Assembly (NCBI GenBank): GCA_018646105.1
Contig: JABGVJ010000063.1
Location: 1 to 42,383 of the forward strand
Reading direction: 5' to 3'
DNA length: 42,383 nt
Source of the DNA: a bacterium
Lineage (GTDB): Bacteria > Margulisbacteria > Marinamargulisbacteria > JABGVJ01
In this document: piece after piece, positions 7,993 through 14,823 of the stretch
Numbering within the stretch: the first letter of the stretch is position 1
Layout of the letters: every line of letters starts with the position of its first letter
The notes under the pieces: model-generated
The model's database searches: none
Told to the model about the DNA's origin: nothing
Seen by the model: the letters and a program-made list of their open reading frames with translations, nothing else
Position numbers and translations under genes: made by a program

Positions 7993-9702
7993 TTAAGCTA
8001 ACAGCTCTAACAAGTCTTTTAAAATTTGGCTTAATTTTTGATGAAAAGCCTTGGTTTGAGCTTGTAATTTTTGATGAGCTGTAAGACAAATTTGGATTTT
8101 TTCAGGTAAAACCGTATATCCTATACCTAAACCATCTAAAGTAGTGGGTCCATAACCAAAAAAGCTAATGTCGCGAGAGCCGCAGTTGCTGCTGGACATT
8201 TTATCGTATTTTAATTTTTGCCAACCTGGACTTTGAAAAATAGCGTTGAGGGTAGGCGTGGTTGAAGGAAGGCTAGTAGCGGCGATTTGCGCTAAACCAA
8301 AAAAATGTCTTTCCACCCCTAGCCCGTTTTGACATTCCATAATGCGGTCAATATGGGCTTTGGCGGCTTTTCTAAAAAGCTCTACTTTAACAGTTTGGCT
8401 AATATTTTGATTTTTAAACCCTTTGATAAAGGCTACTAGTTCCGAGGTTAAAGAACGCATAGCTTCGGTACGAGCCAAGGAAAACTGTCGGGTGGAGACA
8501 GATTCGTAAATAGTGCCAAATTCGTGAAAGATAGATTCATAAGTAAGTTGAAAAGCAATTTGCATAAAAGCATCAGGACTAACTTGAGCTTTTTTAATAA
8601 GGTTGGACCCAAAACCGGTAAACTCAAAGGCTTTGGTATAAATATCTGAGCTGGCAGTTGCAAAATCTTTTTTGGCCATCGCTAATTGTTGCTGGATAGA
8701 TGTATTTAATTTAAATTCCAGTAATTGAACAGAATGATTTTGTGGTGTTTGTTTGGGAGTAGACAGAGTATGACTGGTGTCTAAATGATTAATGATAAAG
8801 TTAAGCAATTTTAAAACTGGTAATGCGTCCAGCATGGTGTGTTCAATATTAAAAGCAATACTGCCATTAGTATTAAAAATAAATTGTAAACTTTTATCAA
8901 ACCAACGATTCTCAAAATTGGCATGGAGCGCTAATTCTAATTGCTGATCAAGGTTATCTGGAACTTTTTCGTCTAAACAAACTGCAAACAAGGCCTGATT
9001 AACAATGTCTAGTGTAGCGTCATTACCTAAGGATTTAAGCCCTATTTGAGCGTCTGCCCATTTATCACGTTTCCAGGCTGTAAAAGCACCAATCCCAGAA
9101 CCATTTTCGGCATGTTCTTGGATATATTTCAAATCTTGATAAATTGTGGTTAAAGGATTAAGATCCGCATCTAGTACTTGTAACCGATAAATTTGGCCTT
9201 TAATCAAGACAATAATGTGTTGCGAGATGGTTGCGGTCTTGATTTGATCTTTATTTTTTTGTGGGATTCTGGAAGTGGCAAACAAATATTTATATTCATG
9301 CATACATAAGGGAATATCTTTTTGCATATCTTGAGGTAGTTTTTTAGTTTGGATTAATTTATAAAATTGAGTAGCGGCTGCAATAAACATGGTCGCATTT
9401 TTAAGAGGTTCTTTTTCTGTTATTTCTGGTAAAAGAAAAAAATAGTTGCTGTTTAATGGTAAATTACTGCGATAACCAAGATAACTTTCCTGCCAATAAT
9501 CATAAAGCCAATTATTTTTTTCTTGGGCACGATCCTGAAGTTTTTGTTGTAAAACTTTACTTTCCGGAGTATTTATAAAATTTTGGATGGAGGTAGCGGT
9601 GGCTTGGTATTCCTCCTCTGTGAGTAAAGGTTGGCACCATTGCAAAAATTTGGGGCTGGTTTCTTCTAATTTAGGAACTGGTAATTTGGGAAGTTGATTC
9701 AT
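7993..9702 (-). CDS. Choline/carnitine O-acyltransferase family protein
   Basis: This family transfers acyl groups between CoA and carnitine or choline and is mostly eukaryotic. The 569 residues match it over the whole length. They show an R-x-x-W-A block (WKRDKWADAQIGL), NRWFDKSLQFIF and the catalytic His near residue 289 in IEHTMLDALP. YESVSTRQFSLARTEAMRS follows, then a CoA-site-like stretch VELFRKAAKAHIDR, an STS-like MSSSNCG near residue 502 and FFGYGPTTLDGLGIGY. The substrate (acetyl, longer acyl, carnitine or choline) is not determined. An AAGGAGA lies about 25 nt upstream of the ATG with no closer site, so the start is less certain than the family. MntP is encoded 39 bp upstream on the same strand. 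Confidence 0.9.
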   Translation of the reverse strand: MNQLPKLPVPKLEETSPKFLQWCQPLLTEEEYQATATSIQNFINTPESKVLQQKLQDRAQEKNNWLYDYWQESYLGYRSNLPLNSNYFFLLPEITEKEPLKNATMFIAAATQFYKLIQTKKLPQDMQKDIPLCMHEYKYLFATSRIPQKNKDQIKTATISQHIIVLIKGQIYRLQVLDADLNPLTTIYQDLKYIQEHAENGSGIGAFTAWKRDKWADAQIGLKSLGNDATLDIVNQALFAVCLDEKVPDNLDQQLELALHANFENRWFDKSLQFIFNTNGSIAFNIEHTMLDALPVLKLLNFIINHLDTSHTLSTPKQTPQNHSVQLLEFKLNTSIQQQLAMAKKDFATASSDIYTKAFEFTGFGSNLIKKAQVSPDAFMQIAFQLTYESIFHEFGTIYESVSTRQFSLARTEAMRSLTSELVAFIKGFKNQNISQTVKVELFRKAAKAHIDRIMECQNGLGVERHFFGLAQIAATSLPSTTPTLNAIFQSPGWQKLKYDKMSSSNCGSRDISFFGYGPTTLDGLGIGYTVLPEKIQICLTAHQKLQAQTKAFHQKLSQILKDLLELLA

Positions 9703-9741
9703 TTTTTTTATAAGGCTCGAACCCTGTCTCCTTTCAAAATA

Positions 9742-10290
9742 TCAAGTTAAATGTTCGAACAAAATCTTGCAGCCAATAATAATTAAAATACAGCCACCCA
9801 GAAACTCTGCTCTACTTTGAAATAAATGGCCTAATCTTTTACCCAAATCCACGCCAAGTACAGACAAGGTAAAAGTAATTAGACCAGTAGAAATCACCAA
9901 AAACATTAAAGAAACACCTAGTAATGCAAAACTTAAACCCACGGCCATAGCATCAATGCTGGTGGCAACGGCTAAAACAAAAAGGGTTTTATAATCTAGC
10001 TGTGCATTGCTTTTTTCGGTTTGGAACGATTCGTAAATCATTTTAGCGCCAATGCCTGCTAAAAGAATAAACGCGATCCAATGGTCAAAGGACATCATTA
10101 AAAGTTGGAAACGCGCGCCAAGATAGGCGCCAATAAAAGGCATAAAAGCTTGAAAAAAACCAAAAAACAAACCCAATTTTAACGCGTCGCGTAATTTGAT
10201 ATTTTGCACGGCAATGCCTTTGCCAATAGACACTGCAAAAGCATCCATTGCCAGGCTGGCAGCAATCAGAAATTGGGTTAACAGGGGCAT
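9742..10290 (-). CDS. mntP: Manganese efflux pump MntP
   Basis: Small inner-membrane exporter that lowers cytoplasmic Mn2+. The 182 residues form about six hydrophobic helices in two related halves. Each half carries the family's intramembrane Asp motif: AMDAFAVS near residue 15 and SIDAMAVG near residue 113. The ATG follows AAAAGGAAAAA at normal spacing. I looked in the 123-bp leader for a yybP-ykoY manganese riboswitch, which often controls mntP, and saw no convincing match. Confidence 0.93.
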   Translation of the reverse strand: MPLLTQFLIAASLAMDAFAVSIGKGIAVQNIKLRDALKLGLFFGFFQAFMPFIGAYLGARFQLLMMSFDHWIAFILLAGIGAKMIYESFQTEKSNAQLDYKTLFVLAVATSIDAMAVGLSFALLGVSLMFLVISTGLITFTLSVLGVDLGKRLGHLFQSRAEFLGGCILIIIGCKILFEHLT

Positions 10291-10413
10291 GCTGATTTTT
10301 CCTTTTCAGATAAAATAATAAAGGGTATTAATGATTGGGGCAAGCGTTAAAAAGTAGAGACGCGAAAATCACTACGTGCTTTTAAATTTGATCATAAATA
10401 GCAAAAGATATTT

Positions 10414-10965
10414 TTAGCCAGATAAAGGGGCCTCCATAACTACTCTCTGGTCTGTACTGGTAGAACCATCTTTTCTTTGGGACAAAATAGTCTCGATATC
10501 GCCGGTTTCCAAAAAGCCGCAGCTACGGTACAGGTGTAAAGCCACTTTATTTTGCCCTTCATCTTTTAAAGTACGTAGCCGAAACTTTGTTGGTTGTTGC
10601 TTCCCCCCATATTCTAGCAAGCTCTGAAATAGTCTCTTACCTAACCTTTGACCACGTTTACGTGCCGAGACGCCTAATTCCGCGATATAAAAAGCATTGT
10701 CCTCTGGTTGTATATATCCTACTCCAAAACCAGATACTCCTACATCATCCCGAGCTAACAAAATACAACTACCTGGCTTTTGGTCTAATAATTCTGAAAA
10801 CTCAGTTTCTAAAGTTTGGGACTCAAAAGTTTCAAAGTAAGGTGCACCTCCAAACACCTCTTGATAACAGTCGCAAAATTGCGACAGATATGGAGTAATC
10901 TCGCTGCTGTTTTTTACCACCTCAATGGTATCTTTCTGCTTAAAAGCTATTATTTTAAAATACAT
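10414..10965 (-). CDS. GNAT-family N-acetyltransferase
   Basis: The central part carries the GNAT core: a beta4 strand (FYIAELGVSARKRGQ) followed by the acetyl-CoA pyrophosphate loop RGQRLGKRLFQSLL (R/Q-x-x-G-x-R/K type), then ALHLYRSCGFLETG, the usual C-terminal strand and helix. The 183-residue length suits a single domain. The acceptor (small molecule, antibiotic or protein N-terminus) is unknown. AAAGGAGATC precedes the ATG. Confidence 0.85.
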   Translation of the reverse strand: MYFKIIAFKQKDTIEVVKNSSEITPYLSQFCDCYQEVFGGAPYFETFESQTLETEFSELLDQKPGSCILLARDDVGVSGFGVGYIQPEDNAFYIAELGVSARKRGQRLGKRLFQSLLEYGGKQQPTKFRLRTLKDEGQNKVALHLYRSCGFLETGDIETILSQRKDGSTSTDQRVVMEAPLSG

Positions 10966-10998
10966 TTTATTGATCTCCTTTAGTTTGTTTTTTTACCG

Positions 10999-11140
10999 CT
11001 TACCCGCGGTGGGGTTAATGCAAAGGCCTGCGGCCTTTGCAATCCTAATTCCCCCTCTATAGAATAGAGAGGGGGACAGCACGAAGTGCGAGGGGGTGAG
11101 TGTTAAACGCAGCAGGCGGAGTAAACCCTAAAGCCAGGCT
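10999..11140. repeat. GC-rich intergenic repeat, copy A
   Basis: This GC-rich block in an AT-rich gap contains a perfect 9-bp inverted repeat, GCAAAGGCC (11020-11028) and GGCCTTTGC (11032-11040). It also has a CCCCCTCTAT / AGAGGGGG hairpin and a small GCAC-GAA-GTGC hairpin followed by GGGGGTGAG. The 19-mer TATAGAATAGAGAGGGGGA (11058-11076) and GGGTGAGTGTTAA (11094-11106) recur in reverse complement at 17922-17940 and 17903-17915. This is therefore a dispersed repeat family with at least two copies here. Confidence 0.75.
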
Positions 11141-11476
11141 ACGAAAATATTAATTATTAAAAAATGGATACAAATATAGTGTGTTGCTGCTTAGGCAGCA
11201 TGGTGGAAGTGATGATAGATATTTAAAGTTCTTATTATTTTTATGTTAATCATCGTAAAAAGTATTTTAGCAAAAACTATGCAAAAAATGCAACTCTCTC
11301 TTTAATATTAGATCCTCTTACTAGGCGATGCCACAGCAAGACGATCTATATAGTTATCGGAACGTTTATAAAAATAATTTCACTTTTTTTCTGGTGTAAT
11401 TTAATCATTAGCAGATTACTTCATAAAGTTAAGATAATAAGTTATTATTTAGCTAATATTTTAAGTAAGGATAATA
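11141..11476. other. Long leader of the BRO-N gene, no gene seen
   Basis: The 336 bp hold no credible coding sequence. Visible are a hairpin TGCTGC-TTAG-GCAGCA (11185-11200) and the 8-mer TCTGGTGT at 11390-11397, which recurs at the 3' end of tRNA-Arg. An AAGTAAGGA ribosome site lies just before the BRO-N start. Confidence 0.4.
11390..11397. repeat. Short direct repeat, left flank of BRO-N gene
   Basis: TCTGGTGT is repeated exactly at 12310-12317, where it covers the encoded CCA and first acceptor bases of tRNA-Arg. It could be a target-site duplication around the BRO-N gene, but 8 bp is short enough to be chance. Confidence 0.3.
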
Positions 11477-12307
11477 ATGGATACAACTAAACTTGCCATA
11501 TTCAAAGGAAAAAAAATAAGAAGAGTTATTCATAATAATGAATGGTGGTTTTCGATAATAGATATTATAGAAGCTCTCACTGAAAGTAACCGTCCTAGAA
11601 AATATTGGAATGATATTAAAAGAAAGTTGACTGATGAGGGGTATAATGAAGTGTCCGATAATATCGGACAGTTGAAAATGATAGCTACAGATGGAAAGTT
11701 AAGAGAAACTGATGCTGCTAATACTAAAACTATTTTTCGAATTATTCAGTCTATCCCCTCTCCTAAAGCAGAACCTTTTAAACGCTGGTTAGCAAAAGTT
11801 GGTTATGAGCGGGTTCAAGAAATTGAGGATCCTGAATTAGCAACAAAAAGAACCAGAATGCTTTATAAACTTAAGGGCTATAGCGATGACTGGATAGAAA
11901 AACGCATGCGGGGCATTGCTATTCGTGAAGAATTAACTGATGAATGGAAAAACCGTGGTGCACAAGAACAAAAAGATTATGAAATATTAACCTCAGAAAT
12001 ATCTAAGGCTACTTTTGGTGTAACTCCAAGTGATTATAAAAACCTAAAAGGTTTAAAACGAGAGAATCTACGAGATCATATGGATGATTTTGAACTTATT
12101 TTTACGATGCTTGGGGAAAGATCTACAACAGAAATACATCGCACAGAAAATTCTAAAGGAATAAAAAAATTAAAATCAGATACTCAAGCTGGCGGTACGA
12201 TTGCGGGAAATGCTAGAAAACAACTTGAAAAACGTTTAGGTAGATCAATTGTTAATCCTAATAATTATTTAGATAAAGGTCAGGACAATAGTAAGTTATT
12301 GAAGTAA
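11477..12307 (+). CDS. BRO-N domain phage antirepressor-like protein
   Basis: Residues 1-110 match the BRO N-terminal DNA-binding domain of phage antirepressors: NNEWWFSIIDIIEAL, RPRKYWNDIKRKL, IGQLKMIATDGK and FRIIQSIPSPKAEPFKRWLA. The C-terminal part (NRGAQEQKDYEILTSEISKATFG) is the conserved extension of standalone chromosomal BRO/DinD-like proteins. Function in such solitary copies is not established. TGTCCGAT-AAT-ATCGGACA (11652-11670), an 8-bp-arm palindrome, lies within codons for SDNIGQ. The stop is 4 bp before tRNA-Arg, and a possible 8-bp direct repeat brackets the gene. No phage genes adjoin it, so it looks like a single-gene insertion. Confidence 0.85.
   Translation: MDTTKLAIFKGKKIRRVIHNNEWWFSIIDIIEALTESNRPRKYWNDIKRKLTDEGYNEVSDNIGQLKMIATDGKLRETDAANTKTIFRIIQSIPSPKAEPFKRWLAKVGYERVQEIEDPELATKRTRMLYKLKGYSDDWIEKRMRGIAIREELTDEWKNRGAQEQKDYEILTSEISKATFGVTPSDYKNLKGLKRENLRDHMDDFELIFTMLGERSTTEIHRTENSKGIKKLKSDTQAGGTIAGNARKQLEKRLGRSIVNPNNYLDKGQDNSKLLK
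11652..11670. repeat. Intragenic palindrome in the BRO-N gene
   Basis: TGTCCGAT (11652-11659) and ATCGGACA (11663-11670) are perfect inverted arms around AAT. It sits immediately before the codons for the conserved segment IGQLKMIATDGK. Comparable palindromes occur in the ORF6N and RhuM genes of this window. Confidence 0.8.
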
Positions 12308-12311
12308 TATC

Positions 12312-12388
12312 TGGTGTCCTCGGCGGGAATCGAACCCACGGCCTTTGGATTAGGAATCCAACGCTCTATCCTACTGAGCTACGAGAAC
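12312..12388 (-). tRNA. tRNA-Arg (anticodon CCU)
   Basis: The minus-strand cloverleaf has acceptor GTTCTCG pairing with CGAGGAC (one G-U pair), D stem GCTC/GAGC and anticodon stem TTGGA/TCCAA with loop TTCCTAA (anticodon CCT). The T stem is GTGGG/CCCGC with loop TTCGATT. The discriminator A is followed by an encoded CCA. The 5' leader AATATCCAGT can pair at 8 of 10 positions with the 3' ACCAGATATT, which extends the acceptor helix over the CCA end. Confidence 0.95.
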
Positions 12389-12463
12389 ACTGGATATTAT
12401 TTTATATACTTTTAGATATTTTGTAAAAGCTTAAACCACCTGATGCGGAGGATAGGCCACAGG

Positions 12464-12483
12464 CTTTACCTTTCAAGGTAAAG
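12464..12483. repeat. Perfect palindrome upstream of comF
   Basis: CTTTACCTT (12464-12472) and AAGGTAAAG (12475-12483) are 9-bp arms around TC, 44 bp before the comF start. There is no T-tract on either side, so it is more likely an operator or cruciform than a terminator. Confidence 0.5.
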
Positions 12484-12527
12484 AAATTATAATGGTTTTT
12501 TATTTCTTCACCTAAAGGCTAATGCTA

Positions 12528-13166
12528 ATGAATTTTTTTAAAAAAGTTTTAGATATTTTTTTACCTGGCAAATGCTATCTTTGTAACGAATTTTCCACGC
12601 AAGAAATTTGTGATCAATGTTTCCATAAAATTGCTTTTTATCCAGTAAAAATAAAAAAGAATTTAGCTAATATTGCTGAGGTCTATTCTTTAAGTGAATA
12701 TGATCAAAATATAAAAAAAACTTTAACTCTGATCAAATTTAATAGTATCGCTAAAATCGCGAACCAAATAGCAAATTTAATGCGTAAAAACATTAAGCCC
12801 CTACCCTTTTCTGAGATAGATTATTGGGTACCGGTACCTATTCATAAAACAAGGTTAAAAAAACGTGGGTTTAACCAGGTGGATCTTTTATTCAAAGATT
12901 TTATCAATTTACATAAACAAAATTATCAAAATATTTTAATCAGAACCAAAAATACTAAATCTTTATTTGATCTTGGACCAGAAGAAAGAGAAAAAGAAAT
13001 AAAGGGGGTTTTTGATCTTTGTAAAAGTGTGGATATCCGCAATAAAAATATTTGTATCTTAGATGATATTATTACGACAGGCGCTACAGCACAAGAAATC
13101 GCCCTGCTTTTACAAAAAAAAGGAGCTCATAACATATATGTGTTAACGGTTTGTTATGGGAAATAA
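12528..13166 (+). CDS. comF: ComF family phosphoribosyltransferase-like protein
   Basis: ComF-type proteins have an N-terminal zinc finger and a type I phosphoribosyltransferase domain. In naturally competent bacteria they assist DNA uptake or processing, and elsewhere their role is uncertain. Here the finger is CYLC...CDQC within the first 35 residues, followed by YWVPVPIHKTRLKKRGFNQ, the typical ComF core. The PRPP loop ICILDDIITTGATA lies near the C-terminus. The 212-residue length is typical. I place the start at 12528 rather than the ATG at 12522, because AAAGG (12514-12518) is 9 nt from the former and only 3 nt from the latter. No other competence genes are visible. Confidence 0.9.
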   Translation: MNFFKKVLDIFLPGKCYLCNEFSTQEICDQCFHKIAFYPVKIKKNLANIAEVYSLSEYDQNIKKTLTLIKFNSIAKIANQIANLMRKNIKPLPFSEIDYWVPVPIHKTRLKKRGFNQVDLLFKDFINLHKQNYQNILIRTKNTKSLFDLGPEEREKEIKGVFDLCKSVDIRNKNICILDDIITTGATAQEIALLLQKKGAHNIYVLTVCYGK

Positions 13167-13252
13167 TGAATGATTAATCCTTAGGTCGTGCGTGTTAAGT
13201 TTTTTTGAATTATAATAAAGAAAATTATATACAGACAAGAAAGGCTTAATTA

Positions 13253-13606
13253 ATGACTACAAAACAATTATCTGATGAAAGACCTTGGGGAAAATGGGAA
13301 ATATTATTGGATGAAAATTACTGTAAAGTGAAACGCATTACAGTAAAACCACATTCCAGATTAAGTTATCAAAAACATGAAAAAAGAGAAGAACTGTGGA
13401 CCATTGTCAAAGGTGAAGGCATAGTAATTTTGAAAGGTGAAAAAGTAACTGTAAAACCTGGTAACGTAGTTCATATCCCCACACAAGCAGCGCATCGTAT
13501 GATGAATGAAACAGATGAAGCAGTGATTTTTATTGAAATTCAAAGAGGCTCTTATTTTGGAGAAGATGACATTATCCGTTTAGAAGATGATTATGGACGA
13601 AACTAA
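13253..13606 (+). CDS. Mannose-6-phosphate isomerase type II-like cupin
   Basis: This 117-residue single cupin matches the C-terminal isomerase domain of bifunctional GDP-mannose pyrophosphorylase / phosphomannose isomerase, encoded without the nucleotidyltransferase. The family opening RPWGKWEILL is present, as are the metal-site blocks SYQKHEKREELWTIVKGEG and PGNVVHIPTQAAHRM. GSYFGEDDIIRLEDDYGR ends the chain as in known members. It probably binds a metal and interconverts or binds sugar phosphates. AAAGG precedes the ATG, and a TATAAT at 13211-13216 could be its -10 box. The stop overlaps the sbcD start (TAATG), so it heads an sbcDC operon. Confidence 0.88.
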   Translation: MTTKQLSDERPWGKWEILLDENYCKVKRITVKPHSRLSYQKHEKREELWTIVKGEGIVILKGEKVTVKPGNVVHIPTQAAHRMMNETDEAVIFIEIQRGSYFGEDDIIRLEDDYGRN

Positions 13607-14823
13607 TGCGGATACTCCACACCTCTGACTGGCATTTAGGTAAAAAACTAGATAATTTTTCCAGAATTGAGGAACAAAAACAAGTTTTGGCTGAAATTTG
13701 TAAAATTGCTGACCAAGAAAAGGTTGATGTGGTGATCATAGCCGGAGATCTTTTTGATACTTACAATCCCGGTACAGAAGCAGAAGAATTATTTTATAAA
13801 ACCCTAAAAAAACTAGCTAAAAACGGTAGTCGTCCTGTCATCGCCATAGCTGGCAATCATGATTCTCCGGACCGCATCGAAGTACCTGACCCTTTGGCTA
13901 AAGAATGCGGTATTATTTTGGCAGGATTTCCAAACACAAAAATACCTGCTTTTAAGCTAGATACCGGGATCGAAATAATAAATACGGAGCCTGGATTTCT
14001 GGAATTAAAATTAGCACATCTCGCGTATAGTTTACGGCTGCTATATACCCCGTATGCCAACGAGTTTCGATTGAAAACTTTTTTGGACATAACAGATACA
14101 GAAGAAGAATTAAGACAAATATTAGCTAAACATTGGCAAAAAGCAGCCTCTAAATATTGTGATACAGAAGGCGTGAACATACTGATGGCACATTTATTTA
14201 TGATGCAAAAAAACGCACCGCAACCAGAAGAACCAGACGATGAAAAACCGATTCTTTATCTTGGTGGTGCACAACCGGTTTTTACCACAAATATTCCAGC
14301 ACAAATTCAATACACGGCTTTGGGCCATTTACACAAAAAACAAATAGTTTCCGAAAAAAATATGGCTGTATATAGTGGCACGCCTTTAAGCTATAGTATG
14401 AGTGAGGCGGAACAAGATAAATATGTCATAATCACGGAAATTAAGCCGGGCACGCCAGCCAAGTTAAAACCGATCAAACTTCAAAACGGACGCAAATTAA
14501 TCCGTAAAACTTTTACTGAAGTTGATTTGGCATGTATCTGGTTACAAGAAAATCAAAACACGATTGTAGAATTAACAATGAAGACGGACATGTTTATGGC
14601 AGCGGAAGATATTAAGAAAATACATAAAGTTCATGATTATGTAAAAATCATTCCGGAAGTTAAAAATCGGCATGTACATGATTATAAAACTACCAATATT
14701 GATTTAACTAAAAGTATGGAAGAACTTTTTAGCGATTATTTCAAACATGAGAAAAATGGTTTGGCCCCAAATAAAGATATTTTAAATATTTTCAAAGAAA
14801 TCTATGCGCAGGAAGAAAGATAA
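13606..14823 (+). CDS. sbcD: Exonuclease SbcD (Mre11-like nuclease subunit)
   Basis: Nuclease subunit of the SbcCD complex, which cleaves hairpins and processes protein-blocked DNA ends. The 405 residues carry the five-part metallophosphoesterase signature in order: TSDWHLGK at the N-terminus, AGDLFDT, AGNHDSPDR, a His in NILMAHLFM and LGHLHKKQ. A C-terminal SbcD capping domain follows. Its start overlaps the stop of the cupin gene by one base, and its stop overlaps the sbcC start in the same TAATG arrangement. This is the standard translational coupling of the two subunits. Confidence 0.96.
   Translation: MRILHTSDWHLGKKLDNFSRIEEQKQVLAEICKIADQEKVDVVIIAGDLFDTYNPGTEAEELFYKTLKKLAKNGSRPVIAIAGNHDSPDRIEVPDPLAKECGIILAGFPNTKIPAFKLDTGIEIINTEPGFLELKLAHLAYSLRLLYTPYANEFRLKTFLDITDTEEELRQILAKHWQKAASKYCDTEGVNILMAHLFMMQKNAPQPEEPDDEKPILYLGGAQPVFTTNIPAQIQYTALGHLHKKQIVSEKNMAVYSGTPLSYSMSEAEQDKYVIITEIKPGTPAKLKPIKLQNGRKLIRKTFTEVDLACIWLQENQNTIVELTMKTDMFMAAEDIKKIHKVHDYVKIIPEVKNRHVHDYKTTNIDLTKSMEELFSDYFKHEKNGLAPNKDILNIFKEIYAQEER

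Noticed and set aside
9703-9740. GGTTCGAGCC upstream of the carnitine acyltransferase, resembling a tRNA T-arm remnant
   Set aside because: Only about 10 bases match and no acceptor or anticodon part is present.
10291-10413. yybP-ykoY-type manganese riboswitch upstream of mntP
   Set aside because: Looked for because the association is common, but conserved core sequences and pairing were not found.
11163-11486. AATGGATACAA repeated at 11163-11173 and at the BRO-N start (11476-11486)
   Set aside because: Only 11 bp, and the upstream frame codes for nothing BRO-like after four residues. Probably chance.
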